Source: Variovorax sp. UMC13
Lineage (GTDB): Bacteria > Pseudomonadota > Gammaproteobacteria > Burkholderiales > Burkholderiaceae_C
DNA length: 64,000 nt
NCBI RefSeq assembly: GCF_014170375.1
Contig: NZ_LZZW01000025.1
Span: 124,001-188,000, forward strand
Direction of reading: 5' to 3'
In this document: piece by piece, positions 25,829 to 35,397 of the stretch
Layout of the letters: each line of letters begins with the position of its first letter
Position numbering within the stretch: position 1 is the first letter of the stretch
The notes under the pieces: model-generated
The model's database searches: none
Told to the model about the DNA's origin: nothing
What the model saw: the letters and a program-made list of their open reading frames with translations, nothing else
Position numbers and translations under genes: made by a program

Positions 25829-27178
25829 CTACTTGAGTTTCTTGACCAGGACCTGGCTCTTGCGGTCCCAGTTGTACTTGCGTTTGCGCGCCTCGGGCAG
25901 CCAGTCGGGGTCGACCGGCACGAAGCCGCGCTTGATGAACCAGTGCATGGTGCGGGTGGTCAGCACGAAGATGCTGTCCAGGCCCAGCGCCTTGGCGCGC
26001 TGCTCGACGCGCTTGAGGATGCGTTCGCCGTCGCCCTGCGACTGCGAGTGCGGCGACACGGTGAGCGCGGCCATCTCGGCGGTGCGCGACTCCGGGTACG
26101 GATAGAGCGCCGCGCAGCCGAAGATCACGCCGTCGTGCTCGATCACCGAGTACTGGCTGATGTCGCGCTCGATCTCGGTGCGGCTGCGCTTGACCAGCGT
26201 GCCGTCGCGCTCGAAGGGCTCGATCAGCTGCAGGATGCCGCCGATGTCGTCGGCCGTGGCCTCGCGCAGCGACTCCAGTTTCTCGTCGACCACCATGGTG
26301 CCGATGCCGTCGTGCACATAGACCTCGAGCAGCAGCGAGCCGTCGACCGAGAAGGGCAGGATGTGGCTGCGCTCGACGCCGGCTTCGCAGGCCTTCACGC
26401 AGTGCTGCAGGTAGAAGGCGGTATCGGTGGGGCGCTGCGCGGGCGGCAGCGTGGTCAGCAGCTTGCGCGCGGCGTCCAGCGGCAGTTCGGTGTCGATCGG
26501 GTTGTCCTCGCTCTCGGGCAGCTCGCTGTCGACGCGGATGCCCGGCACCTCGGTCAGGAAGATCAGCTTGTCGGCCTGGATCGAGATCGCCACGCTGGTC
26601 GCGACCTCTTCCATCGTGAGGTTGAAGGCCTCGCCGGTCGGCGAGAAGCCGAAGGGCGACATCAGCACCATCGCGCCGAAGTCCAGCGTGTGCAGGATGC
26701 CCGCGCTGTCGACCTTGCGCACCAGGCCCGAATGCTTGAAGTCCACGCCGTCGATCACGCCCACCGGCCGGGCGGTGATGAAGTTGCCCGAGATCATGCG
26801 CACCGTGGAGCCGGCCATCGGCGTGTTGGGCAGGCCCTGGCTGAAGGCGGCCTCGATCTCGTAGCGCAGCTGGCCCGCGGCCTCCTGGGCCGAATCGAGC
26901 GCCACCTCGTCGGTGATGCGCAGGCCGTGCGAATAGCGGGCCTCGTGGCCCTTGGCGCGCAGCTGCTCGTTGACCTGAGGCCGGAAGCCGTGCACCAGCA
27001 CCACCTTGACGCCCATCGACTGGATCAGCGCCAGGTCCTGGGCGATGTTCTGCAGCTTGCCCGCGGCGATCGCCTCGCCCGTGAGACCCACCACGAAGGT
27101 CTTGCCTCGGTGCATGTGGATGTACGGGGCGACGGAGCGGAACCAGGGAACGAAGGTGAAGTTGAAGACGGTGGACAT
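25829..27178 (-). CDS. argA: N-acetylglutamate synthase
   Basis: The protein has 449 residues from the ATG at 27178. The N-terminal amino acid kinase domain (KTFVVGLTGEAIAAGKLQNI, VVLVHGFRPQVN) is fused to a C-terminal GNAT domain from about residue 305 (EMAALTVSPHSQSQGDGERI). This is classical ArgA, the first step of arginine synthesis, normally feedback inhibited by arginine. It heads the dapC-dapD run and is divergent from hrpA. Confidence 0.93.
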   Translation of the reverse strand: MSTVFNFTFVPWFRSVAPYIHMHRGKTFVVGLTGEAIAAGKLQNIAQDLALIQSMGVKVVLVHGFRPQVNEQLRAKGHEARYSHGLRITDEVALDSAQEAAGQLRYEIEAAFSQGLPNTPMAGSTVRMISGNFITARPVGVIDGVDFKHSGLVRKVDSAGILHTLDFGAMVLMSPFGFSPTGEAFNLTMEEVATSVAISIQADKLIFLTEVPGIRVDSELPESEDNPIDTELPLDAARKLLTTLPPAQRPTDTAFYLQHCVKACEAGVERSHILPFSVDGSLLLEVYVHDGIGTMVVDEKLESLREATADDIGGILQLIEPFERDGTLVKRSRTEIERDISQYSVIEHDGVIFGCAALYPYPESRTAEMAALTVSPHSQSQGDGERILKRVEQRAKALGLDSIFVLTTRTMHWFIKRGFVPVDPDWLPEARKRKYNWDRKSQVLVKKLK

Positions 27179-27282
27179 TCGGCGGTGGCTGGCAGGGTGG
27201 CGAAGGGGTGGACGGCGCGAACCGGGGCGGGCTGGGATAATCGTCAATTCTCTCCGATGTGCCTCGTGCCTGACTGACTCTC

Positions 27283-30200
27283 TTGTCCACCGATTCCTTG
27301 TCCGCCCCGCCCGCGCCCCTTCCGCCCCGAAGCACGCTGAAGATCGAATTCCCGGAGTCGCTGCCCGTCTCGGCCCGACGCGAGGAAATCGCCGAGGCCA
27401 TCGCCGCCCACCAGGTGGTGATCGTCTGCGGCGAAACCGGCTCGGGCAAGACCACGCAGCTGCCCAAGATCGCGCTGCTGCTCGGCCGCGGCAAGCTCAA
27501 CAAGCCGCCGGGGCAGGGCAAGCTGATCGGTCACACCCAGCCGCGGCGCATCGCCGCCAGCTCGGTGGCCAAGCGCATCGCCGAGGAGCTCAAGACGCCG
27601 CTGGGCGACGTGGTCGGCTTCAAGGTGCGCTTCCAGGATCGGCTGAGCCGCGACGCCTCGGTCAAGCTCATGACCGACGGCATCCTGCTCGCCGAGACGC
27701 AGACCGACCCGCTGCTCAAGGCCTACGACACCATCATCATCGACGAGGCCCACGAACGCAGCCTCAACATCGACTTCCTGCTGGGCTACCTGCGCGAGAT
27801 CCTGCCGCGCCGGCCGGACCTCAAGGTGATCGTGACCTCGGCCACCATCGACGCCGACCGCTTCGCCACGCATTTCGCGTCGCGCAACGGACCGGCGCCG
27901 ATCATCTATGTGTCGGGCCGGACCTTCCCGGTCGAGCAGCGCTACCGCCCCTTCGAGGAATCGCGCGAGTACGACCTCAACCACGCGATCGCCGATGGCG
28001 TCGACGAGCTCTGGCGCGACCCGCACAACGGCGGCGACATCCTGGTCTTCCTGCCGGGCGAGCGCGAGATCCGCGAGGCGGCCGACCACCTGCGCCGCCA
28101 CCTGGCCAACCAGCCGGTGATGCGCAATGCCGAGGTGCTGCCGCTGTTCGCTCGGCTCTCGCCGGCCGAGCAGGACCGCATCTTCGAGGGCCACACCGGC
28201 CGCCGCGTGGTGCTGGCCACCAACGTGGCCGAGACCTCGCTCACGGTGCCCGGCACGCGCTACGTGATCGACACCGGCACGGCGCGCGTCAAGCGTTATT
28301 CCTTCCGCAGCAAGGTCGAGCAGCTGCTGGTCGAGCCGATCAGCCAGGCCGCGGCCAACCAGCGCGCCGGCCGCTGCGGCCGGGTCGCCAACGGCATCTG
28401 CATCCGGCTCTACGACGAAAAGGACTTCCTGGGCCGGCCGCGCTTCACCGACCCGGAAATCCTGCGCTCCTCGCTGGCCGGCGTGATCCTGCGCATGAAG
28501 TCGCTGCACCTGGGCGACGTGGCGCGCTTTCCCTTCCTCGAGGCGCCCGCGCCGCGCGCCATCGCCGACGGCTACCAGCTGCTCAACGAGCTGGGCGCGG
28601 TCGACGATGCCAACGAGCTCACCGCCATCGGTCAGGAACTGGCCCGGCTGCCGCTGGACCCGCGCGTGGGCCGCATGATCCTGGAGGCACGCTCGCGCGG
28701 CGCGCTGGAAGAGGTGCTGGTGATCGCCTCGGCCCTGTCGGTGCAGGACGTGCGCGACCGCCCGATGGAGGCGCAGCAGCAGGCCGACCAGGCCCACGCC
28801 AAGTTCGACGACGACAAGAGCGAGTTCAGCGGCTACCTCACGCTCTGGAAATGGATCGCCGACGCCCGCGGCGGCAACGCGCCCCAGACCCGGCGCGAGC
28901 TGCACGGCGACCCGGGCAAGCGCGCGAGCGCGGCCGTGCTGCCGATCGCCCAGCGCATGGCCGCCGCGGCACCGGCACCGGCGCCAGTGGCCGAGGCGCT
29001 GCCCACGCACAAGATCAGCAACCGCCAGTACGAGCAGCTGCTGCGGCAGAACTTCGTCAACATCCGCCGGCTGCGCGAATGGCGCGACATCCATTCGCAG
29101 CTGCTCACCGTGGTCAGCGAGCACAAGTGGCAGCTCAACCGCCAGCCCGCGAGCTACGAGGCGCTGCACCTGTCGATGCTGGCCGGCCTGCTGGGCAACG
29201 TCGGCTGGAAGATGGAGGACGACGAGGCCTACCTGGGCGCGCGCGGCATCAAGTTCCACAAGCACCCGGGCGCGCACCTGCGCAAGAAGCCGGGCCGCTG
29301 GATCGTGGCGGCCGAACTGGTCGAGACCACGCGCCTGTTCGGCCGCGGCATCGCCAACATCGAGCCCCAGTGGCTGGAGGAGATCGCCGGCCACCTGCTC
29401 AAGAAGCAGCTGCTCGACCCGCACTGGGAGAAGAAGGGCGCGCAGGTCACGGCGCTGGAGCGCGCCACGCTCTACGGGCTGGTGGTCTACAGCGGCCGGC
29501 GCGTCGACTTCACCAAGGTCGACCCGGTGGCGGCGCGCGAGATCTTCATCCGCGAAGCGCTGGTCGGCGGGCAGTGGGAGACCAAGTACCCCTTCCTGGC
29601 GGCCAACCGCAAGCTGGTCAAGGAGGTCGAGGGCCTGGAACACAAGGCGCGCCGGCAGGACGTGCTGGTCGACGACGAGCTGATCTACGCCTTCTACGAC
29701 GCGCAGCTACCGCCGGATGTGGCGAGCGGCGCGTCCTTCGAGCATTGGTACAAGGAGCATTCGCGCGCCCAGCCACGCCTGCTGTACCTCACGCGCGATG
29801 AGCTGATGCGCCACCAGGCGGCCGGCATCACCACCCAGTCCTTCCCGCCGACCGTGCGGCTGGGCGGGGTGGATTGCGCCGCGACCTACCTGCATGCGCC
29901 CGGCGACGCCAAGGACGGCCTGACCGTGAGCGTGCCGCTGTTCGTGCTCAACCAGGTCAGCGAGGAGCGCTGCGAGTGGCTGGTGACCGGCATGCTCAAG
30001 GACAAGATCCAGGCGCTGCTCAAGAGCCTGCCGCAGCGCCCGCGCTCGCGGCTGGTGCCGCTGCCCGAGTCGGCGAGCAAGTTGGCCGAGGCGCTGTCGG
30101 CGCCCGAGCTGTTCGGCACCGGTTCGCTGACCGACGTGCTGCTGCGCCGCGTGCGCGAGCTGACCAGCATCGACATACTGCGCGCCGACTTCAAGCTCGA

Positions 30201-31287
30201 CATGCTGCCGCCGCACCTGTTCATGAACCTGCGCATCGTTGACGAGCACGGCCGCCAGCTGGGCATGGGCCGCAACCTGGGCGCGCTCAAGGGCGAACTC
30301 GGCGCGCAGGCGCGCGGTGCCTTCCAGGCGCTGGCCGGGCTCAACGTGCGGGCCGCGCCCGCGGCATCGGCTGAAAAGAACACACCGGCGACGGCACCGC
30401 GTGCCGCGGCACCGGCGGCCGCCCCAGCGCTGCCCGCGGGCGCGCGCTACACCGCCTGGACCTTCGGCGAGCTGCCCGAACTGATGGAGGTGCGCCGCGG
30501 CGCGCAATCGCTGATCGGCTTCCCGGCGCTGCTCGACGGCGGCGACGGCGTCACGATCGAGGTCTTCGACGAGCCGGCCGTGGCCGCCGCCAGGCACCGC
30601 GCCGGCCTGCGCCGGCTGTTCGCGCTGCAGCTCAAGGATGCGCTCAAGTACCTCGAGAAGAACATCCCGGAGCTGCAGAAGATGGCCGTGGCCTACATGC
30701 CGCTGGGCACCTCCGACGAGCTGCGCGCGCAGCTCATCGACGTGGCGCTGGACCGCGCCTTCCTGCAGGAGCCGCTGCCCACCGACGAATTCGCCTTCAA
30801 GCGCCGCATCGAGGAAGGCCGCGGCCGGCTGACGCTGATCGCCAACGAGGTGGCGCGGCTGGCCGGCGTGATCCTGGTCGACTACGCGACGGCGGTGCGC
30901 AAGATCAAGGACACCAAGATCCAGCCCGAGGCCACGGCCGACGCGGCCCAGCAGTTGCAGAAGCTGATGGGCAAGCGCTTCGTGATCGACACCCCCTGGC
31001 CGCAGCTGCAGCACTTCTCGCGCTACCTCAAGGCGATCACCGCGCGGCTCGACAAGCTGCGCGCCGACCCGGCGCGCGACGCCGCCAAGCTGGCCGAGCT
31101 GCGGCCGCAGGAGCAGCGCTACTGGCGGCTGGTGGCCGAGCGCAAGGGCGCGGTCGACGATCGCATGCTGGAATTCCGCTGGCTGCTCGAAGAGCTGCGC
31201 GTGAGCTTCTTCGCGCAGGAGCTGCGCACGCCGCAGCCGGTGAGCGTCAAGCGGCTGGACAAGGCCTGGGCCCAGCTGCAGGCATGA
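27283..31287 (+). CDS. hrpA: ATP-dependent RNA helicase HrpA
   Basis: The protein has 1334 residues, the usual HrpA length, from a TTG at 27283. DEAH helicase motifs are in order: GETGSGKT, TQPRRIAA, DEAH in IIDEAHERSLN, SAT in VTSATIDADRF, then TNVAETSLTVPGT and QRAGRCGR. Helicase-associated and OB domains follow and a long C-terminal DUF3418-like region. HrpA rescues stalled ribosomes and unwinds RNA. A rho-independent terminator follows immediately. Confidence 0.95.
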   Translation: MSTDSLSAPPAPLPPRSTLKIEFPESLPVSARREEIAEAIAAHQVVIVCGETGSGKTTQLPKIALLLGRGKLNKPPGQGKLIGHTQPRRIAASSVAKRIAEELKTPLGDVVGFKVRFQDRLSRDASVKLMTDGILLAETQTDPLLKAYDTIIIDEAHERSLNIDFLLGYLREILPRRPDLKVIVTSATIDADRFATHFASRNGPAPIIYVSGRTFPVEQRYRPFEESREYDLNHAIADGVDELWRDPHNGGDILVFLPGEREIREAADHLRRHLANQPVMRNAEVLPLFARLSPAEQDRIFEGHTGRRVVLATNVAETSLTVPGTRYVIDTGTARVKRYSFRSKVEQLLVEPISQAAANQRAGRCGRVANGICIRLYDEKDFLGRPRFTDPEILRSSLAGVILRMKSLHLGDVARFPFLEAPAPRAIADGYQLLNELGAVDDANELTAIGQELARLPLDPRVGRMILEARSRGALEEVLVIASALSVQDVRDRPMEAQQQADQAHAKFDDDKSEFSGYLTLWKWIADARGGNAPQTRRELHGDPGKRASAAVLPIAQRMAAAAPAPAPVAEALPTHKISNRQYEQLLRQNFVNIRRLREWRDIHSQLLTVVSEHKWQLNRQPASYEALHLSMLAGLLGNVGWKMEDDEAYLGARGIKFHKHPGAHLRKKPGRWIVAAELVETTRLFGRGIANIEPQWLEEIAGHLLKKQLLDPHWEKKGAQVTALERATLYGLVVYSGRRVDFTKVDPVAAREIFIREALVGGQWETKYPFLAANRKLVKEVEGLEHKARRQDVLVDDELIYAFYDAQLPPDVASGASFEHWYKEHSRAQPRLLYLTRDELMRHQAAGITTQSFPPTVRLGGVDCAATYLHAPGDAKDGLTVSVPLFVLNQVSEERCEWLVTGMLKDKIQALLKSLPQRPRSRLVPLPESASKLAEALSAPELFGTGSLTDVLLRRVRELTSIDILRADFKLDMLPPHLFMNLRIVDEHGRQLGMGRNLGALKGELGAQARGAFQALAGLNVRAAPAASAEKNTPATAPRAAAPAAAPALPAGARYTAWTFGELPELMEVRRGAQSLIGFPALLDGGDGVTIEVFDEPAVAAARHRAGLRRLFALQLKDALKYLEKNIPELQKMAVAYMPLGTSDELRAQLIDVALDRAFLQEPLPTDEFAFKRRIEEGRGRLTLIANEVARLAGVILVDYATAVRKIKDTKIQPEATADAAQQLQKLMGKRFVIDTPWPQLQHFSRYLKAITARLDKLRADPARDAAKLAELRPQEQRYWRLVAERKGAVDDRMLEFRWLLEELRVSFFAQELRTPQPVSVKRLDKAWAQLQA

Positions 31288-31312
31288 AAAAGCCCGCGCG
31301 AGCGGGCTTTTT
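31287..31312 (+). terminator. Rho-independent terminator after hrpA
   Basis: AAAAAGCCCGC (31287-31297) and GCGGGCTTTTT (31302-31312) are perfect arms with a 4-base loop and a T run. It starts at the hrpA stop codon. Confidence 0.9.
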
Positions 31313-31340
31313 CACGGCGCGAGTGAGGCGGCCCATGGCG

Positions 31341-31493
31341 TCATATGCGGCCCATGACCAGCAGCACGATCACGACGATCAGCACCAAGCCCAGGCCGCC
31401 GCTCGGTCCGTAGCCCCAGTTGCGGCTGTGACCCCAGGTCGGCAGCACCCCGATGAGCAACAGAATCAGGATGACCAGCAGTATTGTCGACAT
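31341..31493 (-). CDS. DUF3309-like small membrane protein
   Basis: The protein has 50 residues: MSTILLVILILLLIGVLPTW, then GHSRNWGYGPSGGLG and a second hydrophobic helix LVLIVVIVLLVMGRI. Two membrane helices around a Trp/Gly-rich turn with YGPSG match the DUF3309 family found widely in proteobacteria. An AGGAGAAG site precedes the ATG. Function unknown; homologues are often stress-induced. Confidence 0.8.
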   Translation of the reverse strand: MSTILLVILILLLIGVLPTWGHSRNWGYGPSGGLGLVLIVVIVLLVMGRI

Positions 31494-31600
31494 GAACTTC
31501 TCCTAAGGGCTTCGTATGGAAGCCCCATGGTCGCCCCGATCGGGGCGCCGGCAAAGGGAAAGCAGCCCCTGTGCCGGTCAGGCCAAACCGACGCGCCGTG

Positions 31601-32773
31601 TCAGAGCTTCGCCAGTCGCTCCAGCGCATGCACCAGGGTTTCGTCCTTCTTGGCGAAGCAGAAGCGCACCACGCGCTGGTCGAAACCGCCGCCGTAGAAG
31701 GCCGACAGCGGGATCGCGGCCACGCCGATCTCGCGCGTGAGCCACTGGCAGAAGTCGGCTTCGCCCAGGTCGCTCACGGCGGTGATGTCCACGCACTGGA
31801 AGTAGGTGCCGGCGCTGGGCAGCAGCTTGAAGCGGGTCTGGGCCAGGCCGGCGGCGAACAGGTCGCGCTTGCGCTGGTAGAAGGCCGGCAGTTGCAGGTA
31901 GGGCGCCGGATCGGCCATGTAGCTGGCCAGCGCATGCTGCATCGGCGTGTTGACGGTGAACACGTTGAACTGGTGCACCTTGCGGAACTCGGCCGTGAGC
32001 GCGGCCGGCGCGGCCACGGTGCCCACCTTCCAGCCGGTCACGTGGTAGGTCTTGCCGAAGCTGCCCACGATGAAGCTGCGCGCGGCCAGGCCGGGGTAGC
32101 GTGCGACGCTCTCGTGCGGCGCGCCGTCGAACACCATGTGCTCGTAGACCTCGTCGCTGATCACCAGCACCTCGGTCGGCGCCAGCAGGTCCTCGAGCGC
32201 GCGCATCTCGGCGGCGCTCCAGACCGTGGCGCTGGGGTTGTGCGGCGTGTTGATGACGATCGCGCGCGTCTTGGGCGTGATCGCGGCGCCGATCTTGTCG
32301 AAGTCGGGCCGGAAGGTGCCCGGCGTGAGCGGCACCCGCACCACCACGCCGCCGGCCAGTTCGATGTTGGGCACGTAGCTGTCATAGCAGGGCTCGAGCA
32401 CGATCACCTCGTCGCCCGGGTGCACCACGGCCAGGATCGCGGTGATGATGGCTTGAGTGGCGCCGGCCGTGACCGTGATCTCGCTCGCGGCGTCGTAGCG
32501 GCGGCCGTAGAGCGCCTCGATCTTGGCCGCCATCGCTTCGCGCAGCGCCGGGATGCCCGGCATCGGTGGGTACTGGTTGTGACCGGCCGCCATCGCGCCG
32601 TTCACCGCCTCGAGCAGCTTGGGATCGCAGCCGAAATCCGGAAAACCCTGGCCCAGGTTGACCGCGTTCTTCTCGGCCGCCAGCGCCGACATCACGGTGA
32701 AGATGGTGGTGCCGACGGCGGGCAGCTTGCTGGCAATCGCGGGCGTGCGGGCGGAAGAAGGATCGATGCTCAT
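31601..32773 (-). CDS. Pyridoxal phosphate aminotransferase (methionine/KAT-like, YbdL type)
   Basis: The protein has 390 residues from the ATG at 32773. Class I aminotransferase motifs: NLGQGFPDF at the N-terminus, NTPHNPSATVWS, SDEVYEHMVFD and the PLP lysine in SFGKTYHVTGWKVG. The pattern AVNLGQGFPDFGCD with YHVTGWKVG is typical of methionine aminotransferase (MtnE/YbdL) and kynurenine aminotransferase relatives. Substrate assignment is tentative. It lies downstream of cysB on the same strand, separated by a dispersed repeat. Confidence 0.85.
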   Translation of the reverse strand: MSIDPSSARTPAIASKLPAVGTTIFTVMSALAAEKNAVNLGQGFPDFGCDPKLLEAVNGAMAAGHNQYPPMPGIPALREAMAAKIEALYGRRYDAASEITVTAGATQAIITAILAVVHPGDEVIVLEPCYDSYVPNIELAGGVVVRVPLTPGTFRPDFDKIGAAITPKTRAIVINTPHNPSATVWSAAEMRALEDLLAPTEVLVISDEVYEHMVFDGAPHESVARYPGLAARSFIVGSFGKTYHVTGWKVGTVAAPAALTAEFRKVHQFNVFTVNTPMQHALASYMADPAPYLQLPAFYQRKRDLFAAGLAQTRFKLLPSAGTYFQCVDITAVSDLGEADFCQWLTREIGVAAIPLSAFYGGGFDQRVVRFCFAKKDETLVHALERLAKL

Positions 32774-32807
32774 GGTGCTCGTGGATTCGATGATGCGATG
32801 TCCGTGG

Positions 32808-32899
32808 GACACCGCGGAACCGGCTTCGCCGGGCCGCCGGTGTCGCCCTCGGAAGGGGGAAGGCGCGCGCGACACGAAGTGCGCGAAGCCCTCGGGGGA
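32808..32899. repeat. Dispersed palindromic repeat, diverged copy 3
   Basis: Begins GACACCGCGGAACCGG and CTTCGCCGGGCCGCCGG like the copies at 22385 and 22470. The middle is altered (GGCGCGCGCGACACGAAG then TGCGCGAAGCCCTCGGGGGA), making a longer imperfect hairpin. It lies between cysB and the aminotransferase gene. Confidence 0.6.
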
Positions 32900-32903
32900 G
32901 AGC

Positions 32904-33845
32904 TTAAAGCTCGTAGTCCTGCTGCTGCCCGCTCAGGGCCTTGGCGATCAGGTTGCGGTCGAGCCGGTCGCTCAGCAGCTCGGCGAACTTGAACACGAAG
33001 TTGCGCAGGTAGGCGCTGCGCTTGAAGGCGATGCGCGCGATGTTCTGGCCGAAGATGTGGCCCATGGGCTTGACCACCAGGTCGTCGTTGGTGCTGTCGC
33101 GCACCGCCATCTCGGCCACGATGCCCACGCCCAGCCCGAGGCGCACGTAGGTCTTGATCACGTCGGAGTCGATGGCTTCCAGCGCGATGCGCGGCGTGAG
33201 CTTCTTCTGCGCGAACGCATGGTCGATGCGGGTGCGGCCGGTGAAGGACGGGTGGTAGGTGATGATCGGCTCGCTCGCCAGGTCCTCGAGCGACACGCGC
33301 TCCTTGTCGGCCAGCGGATGGTCCTTGGGCAGCACCAGCACGTGCTGCCATTCGTAGCAGGGCAGGGTCACGAGCTCGGCGTAGTCCGACAGCGACTCGG
33401 TCGCGATGCCGATCTCGGCGATCTCGTCGATCACCATGCGCGCCACCTGGTCGGGCGAGCCCTGGTGCAGGCTCACGTTGACCTTGGGATAGGCCTCGCG
33501 CAGCCGGGCCACCGGCACCGGCAGCACATAGCGGGCCTGCGTGTGGGTGGTGGCGATCGATAGCGTGCCGCTGTCCTGGGCGCTGAACTGCTCGCCGATG
33601 CGCTTCAGGTTGCCGACCTCGCGCATGATCAGTTCGATGCTCGCGATCACGTGCTGGCCCGGCTCGGTCACGCGCTTGAGCCGCTTGCCGTGGCGCGCGA
33701 AGATTTCCACGCCCAGTTCTTCCTCGAGTTCGATGATGGCCTTGGACACGCCCGGCTGCGAGGTGTGCAGCGCCTTGGCGGCTTCGGTCAGGTTCAGGTT
33801 GCGGCGCACGGCCTCCTGCACGAACTTGAATTGGTGGAGATTCAT
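32904..33845 (-). CDS. cysB: CysB-type LysR regulator of sulfur metabolism
   Basis: The protein has 313 residues. The start MNLHQFKFVQEAVRRNLNLTEAAKALHTSQPGVSKAI is the CysB/Cbl winged helix, which differs from most LysR proteins. The effector domain includes TTHTQARYVLP and ITYHPSFTGRT, the sulfate/acetylserine-binding region. CysB activates cysteine biosynthesis genes when sulfur is limiting. The neighbouring sirohydrochlorin chelatase supplies siroheme for sulfite reductase, in line with this role. Confidence 0.9.
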   Translation of the reverse strand: MNLHQFKFVQEAVRRNLNLTEAAKALHTSQPGVSKAIIELEEELGVEIFARHGKRLKRVTEPGQHVIASIELIMREVGNLKRIGEQFSAQDSGTLSIATTHTQARYVLPVPVARLREAYPKVNVSLHQGSPDQVARMVIDEIAEIGIATESLSDYAELVTLPCYEWQHVLVLPKDHPLADKERVSLEDLASEPIITYHPSFTGRTRIDHAFAQKKLTPRIALEAIDSDVIKTYVRLGLGVGIVAEMAVRDSTNDDLVVKPMGHIFGQNIARIAFKRSAYLRNFVFKFAELLSDRLDRNLIAKALSGQQQDYEL

Positions 33846-33908
33846 AACAAATTCCGTCTTATTGTTCTATTCATTATGCCTTATCGGTCTATCGATCGGC
33901 GCAAAAAA

Positions 33909-34286
33909 TCAGTGGCGCAAGGCCACCTGTGCCAGCAGATCGATCACCTCGGCCGTCTCTCCCACGGCCGGCACCAAGGAAAAAGCCACCTCCGGATGCG
34001 CCGCCCGCAAGGCCTCCACCAGTTGCGGCAGGTCTTCGCGCACATGCTTGCCCATGCCCAGGAACAGCGGCACCACGCGCAGCGCGCGCGCGCCGTCCGC
34101 GATCAGCCGGCCGGCGGCCGTGGGCAGGTCGGGCTCGACCAGTTCGAGGTAGGCGCAGGCCACCGGCACGCCCGGCTGCAGCTCGTTCATGCGCCGCGCC
34201 ACGGCCTCGACCGGTTCGCGCCAGCGCGCGTCGCGCGAGCCGTGCGCGAACAGCACCACGGCGGACTTTGCGGCGGCGTCGGCCAC
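33909..34286 (-). CDS. cbiX: Sirohydrochlorin chelatase (CbiX family)
   Basis: The protein has 125 residues, the short CbiX form with one domain. The metal-binding His is in VVLFAHGSRDARW and a second one in FLGMGKHVRED. It inserts cobalt or iron into sirohydrochlorin for cobalamin or siroheme. It is next to cysB, favouring a siroheme role, and its start is 2 bases from the end of lptG. Confidence 0.88.
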   Translation of the reverse strand: MADAAAKSAVVLFAHGSRDARWREPVEAVARRMNELQPGVPVACAYLELVEPDLPTAAGRLIADGARALRVVPLFLGMGKHVREDLPQLVEALRAAHPEVAFSLVPAVGETAEVIDLLAQVALRH

Positions 34287-34287
34287 G

Positions 34288-35397
34288 CTAGCGCCTGAGC
34301 ACCAGCCAGCCGAAGGCGGCCAGCGAGAGCAGGGTGTAGATCAGTCCCGGCGCGGCCGCCGTGAGCCAGGGCATCCAGTTGCTCAGGTTGCCGATGTAGC
34401 CGAAGACGTTGTTGAGCAGGAAAAAGCTGATGCCGATCAGCACGCCGCCGAACACATAGCTGGTGATGCCGCTCTGGCGGAAATGCAGGTAGGCGAAGGG
34501 CAGGGCCAGCACCACCATCACCAGGCAGGACAGCGGGTAGAACACCTTGCGCCAGAACTGGATCTCGTAACGCTGCGCGGTCTGGCCGTTGGCCTCAAGG
34601 TGGTTGATGTACTCGAACAGGTCGAGCGTGCGCATGCGCTCGGGCTTGAGCAGCGCCACCGACACCATCTCGCTGGTCAGCGAGGTCGGCCAGCGGTACT
34701 CGGCCACCTGGTCGGTCACCACGCGGGCGGTGTTGCCCGAGCGGGTGTCGTACTGCTGGTGCTCGGCGTTGGCCAGGATCCAGGCGCCGTCGACGATGCG
34801 CGCCGTCGGCGCCAGCGTCTGCGTCGTCACGAAGCCCTTGTCGTCGAACTCGAAGATGCGCGGCGAGGTCAGCGACCCATCGCGGTTCATGGCCGACACG
34901 TTGACCGCATAGGACATGGTGCCCTGCCGCTCCTTGAGCCACGCACCGGTGGCGCCGCCGGTCGCCAGGATGTCGCCCCGGAAGCTGGCCTTGAGCGTCT
35001 GGGCGGTCCGGTCGGCCAGGGGCGCCATGTAGTCGCCGACGGCGAAGGTGAGGGCCACGAAGCCCGCGCCCAGCACCAGCAGCGAACGCAGCGCGCGCCA
35101 GGGCCCCAGGCCGCTGGTGCGCAGGATGGTGTACTCGGAGCTCTGGGCCAGGCGCGACATCACGAAGATGGTGCCGATCAGCACCGTGATCGGCAGCAGT
35201 TCGTAGAGGTGGCTGGGGATCAGCAGCGTCACATAGGCCAGCGCCTGCGGCGTGCCGTAGCCCAGGCTGTCGGGGCGGCCGATGTCGCCCAGTTCGTCGA
35301 CGAAGTCGAAGAAGAAGAAGAGGGCGAGGAAGCCGAGGGTCACGAAACCCACGGACTTGAGCACCTCGCTGTAGATCAGTCGACGGATGGTCTTCAC
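34288..35397 (-). CDS. lptG: LPS export permease LptG
   Basis: The protein has 369 residues with membrane helices at both ends (near residues 15-35, 60-85, 100-120 and 280-365) and a periplasmic beta domain between. MKTIRRLIYSEVLKSVGFV fits LptG. With LptF and LptB it extracts lipopolysaccharide from the inner membrane. The start overlaps the lptF stop by 4 bases. Confidence 0.93.
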   Translation of the reverse strand: MKTIRRLIYSEVLKSVGFVTLGFLALFFFFDFVDELGDIGRPDSLGYGTPQALAYVTLLIPSHLYELLPITVLIGTIFVMSRLAQSSEYTILRTSGLGPWRALRSLLVLGAGFVALTFAVGDYMAPLADRTAQTLKASFRGDILATGGATGAWLKERQGTMSYAVNVSAMNRDGSLTSPRIFEFDDKGFVTTQTLAPTARIVDGAWILANAEHQQYDTRSGNTARVVTDQVAEYRWPTSLTSEMVSVALLKPERMRTLDLFEYINHLEANGQTAQRYEIQFWRKVFYPLSCLVMVVLALPFAYLHFRQSGITSYVFGGVLIGISFFLLNNVFGYIGNLSNWMPWLTAAAPGLIYTLLSLAAFGWLVLRR